Notes: generated from the letters alone by a model not told the origin. 64,000 nucleotides of DNA from Pseudomonas yamanorum (GCF_013386765.1 NZ_JACARE010000008.1:42138-106137), one strand, 5' to 3'; counted from the first letter of the stretch, positions 17,039 to 26,901 are shown. Numbers and translations are program-made.

Positions 17039-19405
17039 TTAGCTTGCGTAAAGCTCGTCTTCCAGTTCGTGGATAGCTTTGTTGTAGCCAGCCTTGCCGC
17101 CAAAGGCTTTGACCAGCTCGATGGGAGCTCCGAACTGGCTAAAAGGATCGAGCTGAAGGATTTTGATGTCCTCGATATGCTCGATCCCGGTATCGGCGTA
17201 TTTATCTAGTAACGCTTCCAGCACCAGGCGGGCTGCGCCTGAGTATTTGGCGAAATAGTTGCGCTTTTTCACCTGCTCGGCTCGCTCGCGGCGTGATAGG
17301 GCAGGCTGCTCGAAGGCGACGTGGCAGATTAGGTCAAACGGATCGAGAGGCTTGCCCTGTTTCTTTTCCACTTCCTCCGCCAAGGCTTCCCACATCACGC
17401 CCTGGACGGCCATCTCCTCGATGATGACTTTCTTTTGCTCGGAATCACTCCAACGCCGAAGGAAGTCATCTAATGAGGCGAACTGCTTTTGCACGCAGGC
17501 GCGGGTGTAGTCGTGCAGCGATTCGGTGATCAGTCGGCCATCCGGGCCGTAATACTGCACACGCTCGGCGATGACATAAATCGGGACGTTGTCGATGATG
17601 TACTTGATGCGTTTTTTGCCCTCATCTTCGCCGGTAAAATCCAGGTCATCGCCTTCGCTATCGTTGCCTGCGCTGATGCCATCTTCATCGGCAAGCGGGT
17701 CATCCGGCGGTACGGGGGAGTCATCGCCTTCCGGGGCGTAGATCACCACCGGGTCGCCGTCGAAGGCGGGGTCGGCAAACAGCTCGGTGGCCTTTTTGAA
17801 ATCCATGATGGTGAACCAGTACTTGCCGTAGTCCTCGTTGATGCGAGTACCTCGACCTATGATTTGCTTGAACTCGGTCATCGATTTGATGTGCTGGTCG
17901 AGCACGATCAGTTTGCAGGTCTGAGCATCGACGCCGGTGGTCATCAGCTTGCTGGTGGTGGCAATCACCGGGTAGCGCTCTTCCGGGTTGATGAAGTTAT
18001 CCAGTTCGGCCTTGCCTTCCTGGTCATCGCCGGTGATACGCATGACGTATTTGCGATTCTCGGCCACACGCTCGGGATTGAGGTTGACTAGGGCCTGGCG
18101 CATGCGCTCGGCGTGGTTGATGTCGTCGCAGAAGACGATGGTTTTCTGAAACGGATCGGTGGCTTTGAGGAGTTCGGTAACCTTCTGCGCCACCAGTTGG
18201 GTGCGCGCCTCGATCACCAGGGTGCGGTCCATATCCTTGAGGTTGTAGATGCGGTCTTCGATCAGCTCGCCATTTTTATCGAGCATGCCTTTGGGGGGGC
18301 GCCAGCCTTGCAGGTCTTTGTCGAAGTCGATGCGCACCACTTTGTAAGGGGCGAGAAAACCGTCTTCGATGCCTTGCTTCAAGGTGTAGCTGTAAATCGG
18401 TTCACCGAAGTAGGTGATGCTGGATACCTCTTTGGTCTCCTTCGGTGTGGCGGTAAGGCCGACATGGGTGGCGCTGGAGAAGTAGTCGAGGATTTCACGC
18501 CAGGCTGAATCCTCCGAGGCGCTGCCACGATGGCATTCGTCGATCACGATCAGGTCGAAGAAGTCGCGGGAGAACTGCTTGTAGATGTTCATCTCTTCAT
18601 CAGTGCCGGTGACGGCCTGATAGAGCGACAGGTAGATCTCATAGGAGGTATCGATCTGGCGTTTGGCAATTTTGGTCATCGCCTGGCCGAAGGGCTTGAA
18701 GTCGTTGTTTTTGGTCTGGTCGACCAGGATGTTGCGGTCGGCCAGAAACAGGATGCGTTTCTTCTGTTTCGACTTCCATAGTCGCCAGATGATTTGGAAG
18801 GCGGTGTAGGTCTTGCCGGTCCCCGTGGCCATCACTAGTAAGATACGGTCTTGGCCACGCGCTACGGCTTCGACGGTGCGGTTGATGGCGTTCATCTGGT
18901 AATAGCGCGGCATGCGCCCGGAGCCGTCGTCGTAGTAGGGCGCTTCTATCTTGTGTTGGGCTCTTGTATCCAGTCCCTTCCACTGGCAGTAGCGCTGCCA
19001 GAGTTCGGTGGGGCTGGGGAATTGATCGAGGGTGAGTTGGGTTTCTACCTGGCTTCCTGTGCCACTGCGGTCATGAAACAGGAAACCATCGCCATTGCTG
19101 GAAAATACGAACGGCACGTCCAGCGCCTCTGCATAGCCCAGAGCTTGCTGCATGCCGGAGCCAATTGAGTGCTTGTTGTCCTTTGCCTCGATTACAGCGA
19201 TAGGCAGGTTGGCCTGATGGTAGAGGATGAAGTCCGCGCGGCGTGCTTCGCCGCGGCTGTGCAGTTTGCCCCGGACGATAATGCGGCCTTTGGTAAAGCT
19301 GACTTCCTCGCGTACCTGCTTGTGCATGTCCCATCCAGCTTGCTGAACGGCTGGTACGATGTACTTGCTGCAGATGTCCCGCTCGGAAAGCGACTTTTTG
19401 TCCAT
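17039..19405 (-). CDS. hsdR: Type I restriction endonuclease/translocase subunit
   Basis: A 788-aa R subunit of the EcoAI/EcoEI (type IB) size class. The N-terminal nuclease core shows Asp ~58 (RADFILYH) and E73-A-K75 (AVIEAKDN), a PD-(D/E)XK site. The SF2 motor follows: MATGTGKTY (~192-200, Walker A), DECHRGS (~289-295, motif II), GLTATP (motif III) and QIIGRGTR (motif VI). The C-terminal ~200 residues fit the EcoEI_R_C region that docks to M2S. First gene of hsdR-hsdM-hsdS. All catalytic motifs are present, so restriction should be functional. Confidence 0.96.
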   Translation of the reverse strand: MDKKSLSERDICSKYIVPAVQQAGWDMHKQVREEVSFTKGRIIVRGKLHSRGEARRADFILYHQANLPIAVIEAKDNKHSIGSGMQQALGYAEALDVPFVFSSNGDGFLFHDRSGTGSQVETQLTLDQFPSPTELWQRYCQWKGLDTRAQHKIEAPYYDDGSGRMPRYYQMNAINRTVEAVARGQDRILLVMATGTGKTYTAFQIIWRLWKSKQKKRILFLADRNILVDQTKNNDFKPFGQAMTKIAKRQIDTSYEIYLSLYQAVTGTDEEMNIYKQFSRDFFDLIVIDECHRGSASEDSAWREILDYFSSATHVGLTATPKETKEVSSITYFGEPIYSYTLKQGIEDGFLAPYKVVRIDFDKDLQGWRPPKGMLDKNGELIEDRIYNLKDMDRTLVIEARTQLVAQKVTELLKATDPFQKTIVFCDDINHAERMRQALVNLNPERVAENRKYVMRITGDDQEGKAELDNFINPEERYPVIATTSKLMTTGVDAQTCKLIVLDQHIKSMTEFKQIIGRGTRINEDYGKYWFTIMDFKKATELFADPAFDGDPVVIYAPEGDDSPVPPDDPLADEDGISAGNDSEGDDLDFTGEDEGKKRIKYIIDNVPIYVIAERVQYYGPDGRLITESLHDYTRACVQKQFASLDDFLRRWSDSEQKKVIIEEMAVQGVMWEALAEEVEKKQGKPLDPFDLICHVAFEQPALSRRERAEQVKKRNYFAKYSGAARLVLEALLDKYADTGIEHIEDIKILQLDPFSQFGAPIELVKAFGGKAGYNKAIHELEDELYAS

Positions 19406-19558
19406 AACCCCAATTCCCTTTCAAACCGGCCTGGTCGCTCCATTCCGGCACTGCTGATCGTGCTCGATGGGCGTAAATGTACCTTGTTTGATAGTGGCAC
19501 GGGGGAAGATCAGATTATGTTGGCTGAAGCTGTAGGTAAGAGGAGTTTAGATCGTCGG

Positions 19559-19607
19559 AAAAAGGTGGCGGATTTATTCTTGAGGAAAATAACCGCTCAC
19601 CTTTTTT
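19559..19607 (-). terminator. Terminator of right DUF6124 gene
   Basis: Minus strand: AAGGTGAGCGG pairs with CCGCCACCTT with one bulge around an AT-rich loop, ending in T residues 34 nt past the stop. It lies between this gene and hsdR, so hsdR must have its own promoter within 19406-19558. Confidence 0.65.
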
Positions 19608-19640
19608 GACTTTTTGGTATGTCCCCGCAGGATGGCTCTT

Positions 19641-19934
19641 TTAGTGTTTGGAGGCCGTCCTACCAGCAGCTTCTGAATCAGCCGTTGGCACAAGGATGTC
19701 CAGTGCACGCGTCACCAGCAACTCTCCCAAAACGCTCAGTTGCTGGGTGGCCAGAAGCTTATGGCGAAAGGATCCATCGGACTCGAAAGCCAGATCAGTA
19801 GTAAGCGAGTTTAGCGAGGCGAGGGTTTCGCAGGCCTGTACTAGAAGAGTCTCGGGGTCGACGTCTTGGGCGATACAGAAGATATCCGCGCCAGATTGGC
19901 TCGAGCATGGAGGATTGGGAGTGATCTTTTTCAT
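19641..19934 (-). CDS. Small DUF6124-type protein (right copy)
   Basis: A 97-aa paralogue of the protein at 12322-12615, about 80% identical, with the central block DPETLLVQACETLASLN and HKLLATQQLSVLGELLVTRA unchanged. The start at 19934 has AGGAG 8 nt upstream; a longer in-frame ORF to 20096 merely reads through the leader structure. The conserved middle and variable ends suggest both copies stay under selection. Function unknown; the family is common in Pseudomonas and often multicopy. Confidence 0.8.
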   Translation of the reverse strand: MKKITPNPPCSSQSGADIFCIAQDVDPETLLVQACETLASLNSLTTDLAFESDGSFRHKLLATQQLSVLGELLVTRALDILVPTADSEAAGRTASKH

Positions 19935-19994
19935 GGTGACGCTCCTACACTGGTGACGGGAGCTGCCATCCCCTGCTGTCAAACAGGTGTGGGT

Positions 19995-20069
19995 GGCAGC
20001 TGTACGCGGGTTGACAGACCGGAAGTGTAGGAACCCGGCGCACCCGAAGATGCCCCACGCACAGCCGCC
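19995..20069 (-). promoter_or_regulatory. Conserved structured 5' leader, right copy
   Basis: Minus strand GGCGGCTGTGCGTG (20069-20056) pairs with CGCGTACAGCTGCC (20008-19995). Inside lie GCATC-TTCG-GGTGC (20053-20040) and GGGTT/AACCC (20036-20032 with 20012-20008). The structure sits 60 nt upstream of the DUF6124 start codon. Pairing is kept relative to the left copy despite base changes, which points to selection on RNA structure. Confidence 0.6.
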
Positions 20070-20281
20070 ATGAACGAGGCGGAATGCGCGAAGCATGCCG
20101 ACTTATCAAGGGGAGTGAAAGGTTACACTTTTCGGCCTGTCAAAGCCGGTTGCTGATGAGCAGCAACCAGGGAAGGCTAACTTCGTGGGATGACTCGCGC
20201 CAGTTCATGCGGGGCGCGACGTCTTGCAGGAAAAATCCGAAGGGCCATTCGGCGGCGTGTTTTCAGGACCCCAGAAACAAC

Positions 20282-20304
20282 AAAACCCGCACAAGGCGGG
20301 TTTT
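20282..20304 (-). terminator. ssrA terminator
   Basis: On the minus strand AAAACCCGCC-TTGT-GCGGGTTTT lies 16 nt past the tmRNA CCA end and closes with TTTT. It is symmetrical and could act in both directions. Confidence 0.8.
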
Positions 20305-20320
20305 GGTGACACTTCGTATT

Positions 20321-20714
20321 TGGTGGAGCCGGGGGGATTTGAACCCCCGTCCGCCAGTACTCCGCTGTCGGTACTACATGCGTAGCCGTTTCTATTAAGT
20401 TAACCCTCAGCGACCCGAAGGGCAGGGTGCTTTGGGCGAGTTGTGTAAGTTTTAGCCGCTTCGTCCACAACGTACTGCACGGCGATTCTGTTCTATATGA
20501 CAATCACTTTGGGTTTACAGACATCCCCTGATGATTGCTGGACCCGAAGGTACCAGGAGGGAAGGGCTAAGGCTGCTTACGCAGCGAGAGCGTATTCCCC
20601 GTAGGTTTCGTCATTGGCAACTATAAGAAGTTGCAACAGTGGATTTACGAGTTCTGTTACCAACTCGGCATGCACCTAAAGTTTCGCAACCGGCGTCGAA
20701 TCCTAAACGGCCCC
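20321..20714 (-). ncRNA. ssrA: Transfer-messenger RNA (tmRNA)
   Basis: A 394-nt RNA that, with SmpB, rescues stalled ribosomes. The 5' end GGGGCCG pairs with CGGCTCC before the encoded 3' ACCA, forming the tRNA-like acceptor stem, and a TPsiC arm with GGTTCAAATCC is present. The resume codon GCC starts the tag ANDETYGEYALAA (20618-20577, stop TAA), the Pseudomonas form of the degradation tag. The 3' end is a likely integration site: a degenerate copy lies at 13004-13020 beyond the RM locus. smpB is about 6 kb away at 26950-27432. Confidence 0.97.
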
Positions 20715-20779
20715 GTGCTTGTAACTCGTTGTTTCTTGGTGAGTGACAAGCCTGTGCAGTGTACGTCAATCGGTCACAG

Positions 20780-20803
20780 AAGGCCAACCCGAAGGTTGGC
20801 CTT
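20780..20803. terminator. Strong hairpin between ssrA and small secreted gene
   Basis: AAGGCCAACC and GGTTGGCCTT form a perfect 10-bp stem with a CGAA loop, 14 nt after the stop of the small secreted gene. The T-tract is poor, so termination is probable rather than certain. Confidence 0.6.
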
Positions 20804-20817
20804 GGGCAATCAGCGGG

Positions 20818-21102
20818 TTACTGATTGCCGCCTTTGTCCGTGTCTTGCAGGCTTTGCAGGGCCTTGGAGGTGATCTCGATGCATTTCTTGTCATCGCCTG
20901 CCGCATGGGCCGCTTTGGCCTGGGAAACGGCGGTGTCGATTTCGCCGGATTTGCCGCTGGTGTCGGTGGCGAGCAACGCTTTACCGTTGTTGATTTTGTC
21001 CAGGTTGATTTGGCACAGATCGTCTTTTGTTCCGGCTGCAAACGCGGGGGAGGCCAGCATCGCAGCGGTAATGAACAAACCAGCAAGAGCGGAACGCTTC
21101 AT
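20818..21102 (-). CDS. Small secreted/periplasmic protein
   Basis: A 94-aa protein with a signal peptide (MKRSALAGLFITAAMLASPAFA, cleavage before AGTKDD). The mature ~72 residues are helical and charged and hold two cysteines (DLCQIN and KKCIEI) that could form a disulphide. The ATG at 21102 has AAGGAG at the proper distance; a longer frame to 21165 adds residues ahead of the signal. I recognise no characterised family. It is monocistronic between the lactate operon and ssrA. Confidence 0.75.
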   Translation of the reverse strand: MKRSALAGLFITAAMLASPAFAAGTKDDLCQINLDKINNGKALLATDTSGKSGEIDTAVSQAKAAHAAGDDKKCIEITSKALQSLQDTDKGGNQ

Positions 21103-21289
21103 GGGTATCTCCTTGTGCAAATAGGGCTCGATGCTGCCGGTTTTCCGTGCAGCCAGCGAGGTCACTGATGAGCCTCGTTTGTCGAGGCCTATGCAGATGA
21201 CTACGCCAGCGCGCAGGGGTTCTGTTTTGTCGCTGGATTAGTCGAAAAACCCCTGAATCATTGGCTTTTTGCACCCAAACAGGGCGGCG

Positions 21290-24100
21290 TTAGTGGGCGC
21301 GCGCCTGGGTAACCCGATCCACCAAGTACACCAGGCCGTGGTAATCAATGCCGCCATGTTGCGTCAGACCAATCTCACACGTGCGGCTGGTGGAGATGCC
21401 TTCGCTGCAATGCTGCACGGCGTCCTTCAGGCTGCGCAGTGAGTGGGCATTCAGCTCCGGCGTGGTGAAGCCCTTGTCGCCGGCAAAACCACAGCAGTGA
21501 ATGCCTTCAGGGATCACCACGGTTTTGCTGCAACGCCTGGCCAGGTCGATCAACGCCTGGCTTTCTCCCAGGTGTTGGGTGCTGCAGGTGACGTGCACGG
21601 CGATCGGGGCTTCCTGGGGGGTGAAGTCGAGGCGGTCCATCAGGTGGGTGCGGATAAAACGCACCGGGTCGTAGAGGTCGAGGCGGGTTTCGGCCAGGTC
21701 CTGCACCAGGCGCAGGGTGCACGGGCTGGTGTCGCAGTAGATCGGGTCGAGGCCGCCGCGGCTGGCGTGGAGCAGGGCGCCGATCAGTTCCTGGCGTTTG
21801 TGTTCGGCTTGTTCGGCGTAACCTTTGGACGCAAAAGGTTGGCCGCAGCAGAGGTTGTCCTGGTTGTCGGGAAAGACGACCTGGTAACCGGCTTTTTCCA
21901 GCAGGCCGCGGGTTTTGTCGTACAGCGACATCTGTTCCTTGTCACCGGCTGCCGGGCCCATTGCGCGTGATACGCAGGCGGCGAGGTACACCACTCGTGG
22001 TCGCTCATCGTTCACGGCGGGGCTGAAGCGAATGGCTTTTTCCGGCTGCGGCATGGCGTTGGTCCACTGGGGGATTTGCCCCTTGGACAGCCTGGTCACC
22101 GTGGCCGAGAGCTTTGCCAGCCGTGGGGCGCCCAGCAGCATGCGCGCACCGTTGGCTACGTGCAGCGTGAAGCGCGCGCCTTGCAAGGCGGTGGCGAAAT
22201 GCGTCGACAGCCATTCGGCGGTTTTCGTACGGTCGGCGTCGCGGCTGCGCAGCTTTTTCACCAGGTCGCCGGTATTGATTCCTACCGGGCAGCGTTGGGC
22301 GCAAAGCCCGGTGGCCGCGCAGGTGTCGATGCCTTGGTATTGATAGGCCGCTTCCAGTTCAGTGGTGTCGACGCCGGCGCGTTTTCTGGCCTGTATATCG
22401 CGCCAGATCACAATGCGCTGGCGCGGGCTGAGGGTGAATCCTTTCGACGGGCAAACCGGTTCGCAGAAGCCGCACTCGATGCACTTATCCACCAGCTCGT
22501 CGGCGGCGGGCAGCGGCTTGAGGTGTTTGAGGTGGATTTGCGGGTCTTCGCTGAGTACCACGTCCGGGTTGAGAATACCGTTGGGGTCGAGCAGGCGCTT
22601 GAGCTGCCACATCAACTGGTAGGCATCGCTGCCCCATTCCAGTTCGACGAAGGGCGCCATGTTGCGACCGGTGCCGTGCTCGGCCTTCAGCGAACCGCCA
22701 AATTCGACGGCGACCAACTGGGCAACGTCGTCCATGAACGCCTGGTAGCGTGCGACTTCCTCTGCACTGTTGAAGCCTTGGGTGAACACGAAGTGCAGAT
22801 TGCCCTCAAGGGCATGTCCGAAAAGGATCGCTTCGTCGTAGTGATGTTTATCGAACAGCTCGATGAGGCGGTTTACGCCGATGGCCAGTTGTTCCACCGG
22901 GAAGGTCACGTCTTCGATGATCACGGTGGTGCCGGTTTTACGCACGGCGCCCACGGCGGGGAAGGTGTCTTTGCGGATCGCCCAGAGGCGGGCGTTTTCC
23001 ACCGGGTCTTCCGTGAAGTCGACCTGTTTTTCCACCGGGAAGCTGGCGAGGGACGCCATGATCAGCGCCAGTTGCTCGTGCAACAGTGAGGGTGAGGCGG
23101 CGCGGGATTCGATCAGCAGGGCGCAGGCATTTTCCGACAGCTGTTGTACGAAAGCTGGCATTCCGGGTTTGTCCTGCACCGAGCGCATGCTGCGCCGGTC
23201 CAGCAGTTCAACCGCTGAAACGGGTTGGGTTTTGAGTACGGTCACTGCGTTGCAGCAGGTTTCCACATCAGGGAACACGATCAGGGCCGAGGCTTTGTTC
23301 GGGTGATCGATCACCGTGTCGTAGGTCACTGCGCTGATAAAACCCAGGGTGCCCTCGGAGCCCACCAGCAGGTGGCTGAGGATATCCAGCGGCTCGTCGA
23401 AATCCACCAGGGCGTTGAGTGACAACCCTGTGGTATTTTTCAGACGGTATTTGTGGCGGATTTTTGCAGCCAGTTCGGCGTTGGCCCGCGTTTCGCGGCC
23501 CAGTGTTGCCAGGCGTTCGAGCAGGTCGCCGTGACGCTGGCGAAAGGCCGAAACACTGGCCGGGTCCTCTGTGTCCAGGCGGCTGCCGTCGGCCAGTACC
23601 AGGCGGATGCCCGCCAGGGTGTGATAGGTGTTCTGCGCCGTGCCACAGCACATGCCACTCGCATTGTTGGCCACGATGCCCCCGATCTTGCAGGCATTGA
23701 TCGAGGCCGGGTCCGGCCCGATCTTGCGCCCGAACGGCGCGAGCCACGCATTGGCCTGGGCGCCGATCACGCCGGGTTGCAGGCGGATTTGCGTGCCTTG
23801 GCCGCGAATCTCGCGGCCGTTCCAATTGTCCCCCAGCACGATCAACACCGAGTCGCTGATGGCCTGCCCGGAGAGGCTGGTGCCCGCCGCGCGAAAGGTC
23901 ACCGGCACGCGGTCGCGCTGGGCCAGTTGCAGCAGGGCCACTACTTCGTCTTCCGATTCAACGCGGATCACCACCTGTGGGATCAGTCGGTAAAAACTGG
24001 CGTCGGTGCCGAAGGCGAGGGTGGAAAGTGGATCGTCGAAGCGACGATCTTTCGGGATCAGTTGTGCGGCGTCGCTCAGAAAAGCAGCAGGCAGGCTCAT
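21290..24100 (-). CDS. lldE: D-lactate dehydrogenase, FAD and Fe-S (Dld-II type)
   Basis: A 936-aa flavin/iron-sulfur oxidoreductase. The N-terminal FAD_binding_4 domain (VPVTFRAAGTSLSGQAISDS) and FAD-oxidase C-terminal domain span about 500 residues. Two ferredoxin-type Cys sets follow (DKCIECGFCEPVCP and IDTCAATGLCAQRCP), then CCG domains (CCGQPFASKGY, CCGFAGDKGF). This is the respiratory D-lactate dehydrogenase of Pseudomonas lactate operons (lldE or dld-II in different strains), oxidising D-lactate to pyruvate and feeding electrons to quinone or cytochrome. GGAGGA precedes the ATG. It lies 70 nt after lldP, where P. aeruginosa has lldD between the two. Intact. Confidence 0.9.
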   Translation of the reverse strand: MSLPAAFLSDAAQLIPKDRRFDDPLSTLAFGTDASFYRLIPQVVIRVESEDEVVALLQLAQRDRVPVTFRAAGTSLSGQAISDSVLIVLGDNWNGREIRGQGTQIRLQPGVIGAQANAWLAPFGRKIGPDPASINACKIGGIVANNASGMCCGTAQNTYHTLAGIRLVLADGSRLDTEDPASVSAFRQRHGDLLERLATLGRETRANAELAAKIRHKYRLKNTTGLSLNALVDFDEPLDILSHLLVGSEGTLGFISAVTYDTVIDHPNKASALIVFPDVETCCNAVTVLKTQPVSAVELLDRRSMRSVQDKPGMPAFVQQLSENACALLIESRAASPSLLHEQLALIMASLASFPVEKQVDFTEDPVENARLWAIRKDTFPAVGAVRKTGTTVIIEDVTFPVEQLAIGVNRLIELFDKHHYDEAILFGHALEGNLHFVFTQGFNSAEEVARYQAFMDDVAQLVAVEFGGSLKAEHGTGRNMAPFVELEWGSDAYQLMWQLKRLLDPNGILNPDVVLSEDPQIHLKHLKPLPAADELVDKCIECGFCEPVCPSKGFTLSPRQRIVIWRDIQARKRAGVDTTELEAAYQYQGIDTCAATGLCAQRCPVGINTGDLVKKLRSRDADRTKTAEWLSTHFATALQGARFTLHVANGARMLLGAPRLAKLSATVTRLSKGQIPQWTNAMPQPEKAIRFSPAVNDERPRVVYLAACVSRAMGPAAGDKEQMSLYDKTRGLLEKAGYQVVFPDNQDNLCCGQPFASKGYAEQAEHKRQELIGALLHASRGGLDPIYCDTSPCTLRLVQDLAETRLDLYDPVRFIRTHLMDRLDFTPQEAPIAVHVTCSTQHLGESQALIDLARRCSKTVVIPEGIHCCGFAGDKGFTTPELNAHSLRSLKDAVQHCSEGISTSRTCEIGLTQHGGIDYHGLVYLVDRVTQARAH

Positions 24101-24119
24101 CGGTCCTCCAGAAATAGCA

Positions 24120-24144
24120 GACGCCGGAATCGCTGCCCGGCGTC
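24120..24144. other. Intercistronic hairpin between lldP and lldE
   Basis: GACGCCGG and CCGGCGTC form a perfect 8-bp stem around a 9-nt loop, without a T-tract. It occupies the place where lldD would be expected. It may stabilise lldP mRNA or be a REP-type remnant. Confidence 0.45.
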
Positions 24145-24170
24145 GGTTCTTACCCTATTACACGCAGGTC

Positions 24171-25865
24171 TCAGTGCACCAGCATGCCGGTGAACCAGTA
24201 GGCCTGGGCCAAGGTGATCAGCCCGACAATCGTCGCGAAAAACAGGCTGTGCTTGAGGGTGAAGCGGAACAGGTCGGATTCCTTGCCCACCAGGCCAGTC
24301 GCGGCGCACGCCACGGCGATCGACTGCGGCGAGATCATCTTGCCGGTCACGCCGCCGCTGGTGTTCGCTGCCACCAGCAAGACGTCGTTGACGCCTATCT
24401 GGTGGGCGGTGGTGGCTTGCAGCGAGCTGAACAGGGCGTTGGATGAAGTATCGGAGCCGGTCAGAAACACCCCGAGCCAGCCAAGGAATGGCGAGAAGAA
24501 CGGGAATGCCGAGCCGGTGGCGGCGAGCACCAGGGCCATGGTCGACGACATGCCGGAATAGTTGGTAACGAAGGCGAAGGCCAGCACCATGCCGATGGAC
24601 AGGATCGGCCAGCGCAGTTCATAGAAGGTTTCTTTCAAGGTGGTCAGACCAGTTTTGAAATCGATCTTCAGCACCAGCATCGATACCAGGGCGGAGAAGA
24701 AAATCGCCGTACCGGTCGCGGAAATCGGGTCAAGCTTGAACACTGCCGGAATTGCCGTTGGCGCAGCAACGATCGGCGCAACCTTGATCACCAGTTGGTC
24801 CAGGTGCGGGATCGCGAAATTGAACACCGAGCTGTACATCGCGCCGCCCGCGGCGAACAGCGCCTTGAATGGCTTGAGGGTCCAGATGGTGACGAGCACG
24901 GTCAGGATCAGGAACGGTGACCAGGCCTTGAAAATCTGCCCCAGGCTGTAAGGCGAGGCCAGGGTGTTGCGAGGCAGGCCAAAACCACCGGCGCTGGCGG
25001 TGACGGCAGTGCCGGACGTTGCGCCGGCAATTTGCGCATTGGCACTGCGCTTGGGCTGCCAGACTTTCAGGAACAGGGTCAGGGAAATCAGACTGGCCAG
25101 GGCTGAGGTGATGTCTGGCAGTTCCGGGCCGATGAAGTTCGAGGTGAAGAACTGGGTAACGGCAAAGCTCAGGCCCGCGACCAGTGCGGCTGGCCAGGTT
25201 TCTCTGACGCCACGCAGGCCGTCCATCATGAACACCAGCCAGAACGGTACGAACAACGACAGCAGCGGCAATTGGCGACCGGCCATGGCGCCGATCTTGA
25301 ACGCGTCGATGCCGGTCACTTGCCCTGCCACGATGATCGGAATCCCCAGTGCGCCGAACGCTACAGGGGCGGTGTTGGCAATCAGGCACAGGCCGGCGGC
25401 GTACAGTGGGTTGAAACCCAGCCCTACCAGCAGTGCGGCGGTAATCGCCACCGGTGCGCCGAAACCGGCGGCGCCTTCCAGGAACGCGCCGAAGCAAAAG
25501 CCGATCAACAGCACCTGCAGGCGTTGGTCGTCGGTAATCGACAGCACGGAGCTGCGGATGATTTCGAACTGGCCGCTTTTGACGGTCAGTTTGTAGAGGA
25601 ATACGGCGGCGACGATGATCCAGGCGATTGGCCACAGGCCGTAGGCAAAGCCATAACCGGCGGCGGCGAGCGCCATGTCGACCGGCATCTGGAAGGCAAA
25701 GATCGCTACCAGGATCGACAGTGCCAAGGTGATGCTGCCCGCAACGTGGCCTTTGAGGCGAAACACCGCCAGGGCCAGGAAGAAAAATACGATGGGAATA
25801 ACGGCGGCCAGTGCGGACAGGCCGAGGCTGCCGAGCGGGCTGTAGAGCTGTTGCCAGGTTTGCAT
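24171..25865 (-). CDS. lldP: L-lactate permease
   Basis: A 564-aa polytopic inner-membrane protein of the LctP family (lactate/glycolate:proton symport). It has the family's ~12-14 hydrophobic segments, with [20 protein letters not shown] around residue 120 and the C-terminal [19 protein letters not shown] and [19 protein letters not shown]. Length is typical. It is the first gene of the lactate operon, with an LldR-type operator 53 bp upstream of its ATG and lldR divergent beyond it. Confidence 0.95.
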   Translation of the reverse strand: MQTWQQLYSPLGSLGLSALAAVIPIVFFFLALAVFRLKGHVAGSITLALSILVAIFAFQMPVDMALAAAGYGFAYGLWPIAWIIVAAVFLYKLTVKSGQFEIIRSSVLSITDDQRLQVLLIGFCFGAFLEGAAGFGAPVAITAALLVGLGFNPLYAAGLCLIANTAPVAFGALGIPIIVAGQVTGIDAFKIGAMAGRQLPLLSLFVPFWLVFMMDGLRGVRETWPAALVAGLSFAVTQFFTSNFIGPELPDITSALASLISLTLFLKVWQPKRSANAQIAGATSGTAVTASAGGFGLPRNTLASPYSLGQIFKAWSPFLILTVLVTIWTLKPFKALFAAGGAMYSSVFNFAIPHLDQLVIKVAPIVAAPTAIPAVFKLDPISATGTAIFFSALVSMLVLKIDFKTGLTTLKETFYELRWPILSIGMVLAFAFVTNYSGMSSTMALVLAATGSAFPFFSPFLGWLGVFLTGSDTSSNALFSSLQATTAHQIGVNDVLLVAANTSGGVTGKMISPQSIAVACAATGLVGKESDLFRFTLKHSLFFATIVGLITLAQAYWFTGMLVH

Positions 25866-25917
25866 ATGGGGTGGCCCCTAATTGTTGTTGGTCAGGCACT
25901 GCTTTAGTGATTTGGGT

Positions 25918-25934
25918 AATTGGTATTACCAATT
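25918..25934. promoter_or_regulatory. LldR operator
   Basis: AATTGGTATTACCAATT is a perfect 17-bp palindrome, matching the FadR/LldR-subfamily pattern TGGT-N3-ACCA (E. coli LldR sites read AATTGG...CCAATT). It is placed to repress lldP, and perhaps lldR, until lactate binds LldR. Confidence 0.85.
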
Positions 25935-26126
25935 TACAATCACCGTTGGCTAGGTTAAGAGTCTTCAGGGGGATGTGTCAATTTGCCGCTTGTGAATCTT
26001 TGGTCGTAGGTCGGCGTGAGCGGCTGCTGATCGGCTGAAACGAGGGCGTTCTGATAGGTGCCGGATGGGCTGCGATAGGCCAGAATAGGGGCCCCGGCGA
26101 GTGGTCGGGATGGTGGAGAGTGAGTT

Positions 26127-26894
26127 ATGGGGTTTGATCAGGTGCGTCAGCGCCGTTTGTCTGACGATATCGTCGAGCAGCTTGAGGGCATGATCCTTGA
26201 GGGCACGCTGAAGTCGGGCGAGCGCTTGCCGGCCGAGCGCGCACTGGCCGAGCAGTTCGGGGTGTCGCGTCCGTCGTTGCGTGAGGCGATCCAGAAGCTG
26301 GCGGCCAAAGGTCTGTTGGTCAGCCGTCAGGGCGGTGGCAATTATGTAGTGGAATCGCTGGGTTCAACCTTCAGCGATCCGCTGCTGCACCTGTTGGAAA
26401 ATAATCCCGAGGCTCAGCGTGATCTCCTGGAGTTTCGTCAGACCCTGGAAGCTTCGTGCGCGTATTACGCAGCGTTGCGCGCCACTGAGGTGGATCGCGA
26501 ACGGCTCACTGCCGCTTTCGAAGAATTGCAGGATTGCTACACGCGATCAGATGAAGTGAGCCGTGCGGAAGAGGGCGCGGCGGATGCGAGGTTTCACCTG
26601 GCCATCGCCGAGGCCAGTCATAACGCAGTATTGCTGCACACCATTCGCGGCCTGTTCGACCTGCTCAAGCGCAACGTGGTGACCAACATTGGTGGCATGT
26701 ATCAGCAGCGTACGGAGACCCGGGACATGCTGATCAATCAGCATCGTGACCTGTACCTGGCGATTATCGAGGGGCGTGCCGAGCAGGCGCGGGAAGTCTC
26801 AACACGTCACCTGCTGTATGTGCAGGAAGTGCTGGAGGAAGTGCGTCAGGAGGTTCAGCGCATGGCCCGGGCGGAGCGGCGCAAGGGAATGTAG
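26127..26894 (+). CDS. lldR: Lactate-responsive GntR/FadR-family regulator
   Basis: A 255-aa regulator: GntR winged helix at residues ~8-75 (LKSGERLPAERALAEQFGVSRPSLREAIQKLAAKGLL) and an all-helical FCD effector domain (residues ~90-230) with the Asp/His metal-ligand residues in DARFHLAIAEASHN and the later NQHRDLYLAI. It is divergent from lldP, with the operator between. Known LldR proteins repress the operon and release DNA on binding L- or D-lactate. GGAGAGTGAGTT precedes the ATG. Confidence 0.93.
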   Translation: MGFDQVRQRRLSDDIVEQLEGMILEGTLKSGERLPAERALAEQFGVSRPSLREAIQKLAAKGLLVSRQGGGNYVVESLGSTFSDPLLHLLENNPEAQRDLLEFRQTLEASCAYYAALRATEVDRERLTAAFEELQDCYTRSDEVSRAEEGAADARFHLAIAEASHNAVLLHTIRGLFDLLKRNVVTNIGGMYQQRTETRDMLINQHRDLYLAIIEGRAEQAREVSTRHLLYVQEVLEEVRQEVQRMARAERRKGM

Positions 26895-26901
26895 CGATTG
26901 T

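Larger units (their letters stand above)
19559..20340. repeat. Right copy of ~780-bp direct repeat (intact ssrA flank)
   Basis: Terminator, 97-aa gene, 75-nt leader, ssrA terminator and ssrA 3' end, collinear with 12238-13020. This copy is joined to the intact tmRNA gene. Together the copies enclose hsdRMS. Confidence 0.8.

Noticed and set aside
19935..20096. N-terminal extension of the right DUF6124 protein, possibly a leader peptide
   Set aside because: It reads through the conserved RNA fold, and the corresponding extension in the left copy is not conserved as protein. RNA structure explains the conservation better.
20084..20398. 104-codon + strand frame at the ssrA end
   Set aside because: It lies over the tmRNA 3' end and its terminator. 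No ribosome site or family.
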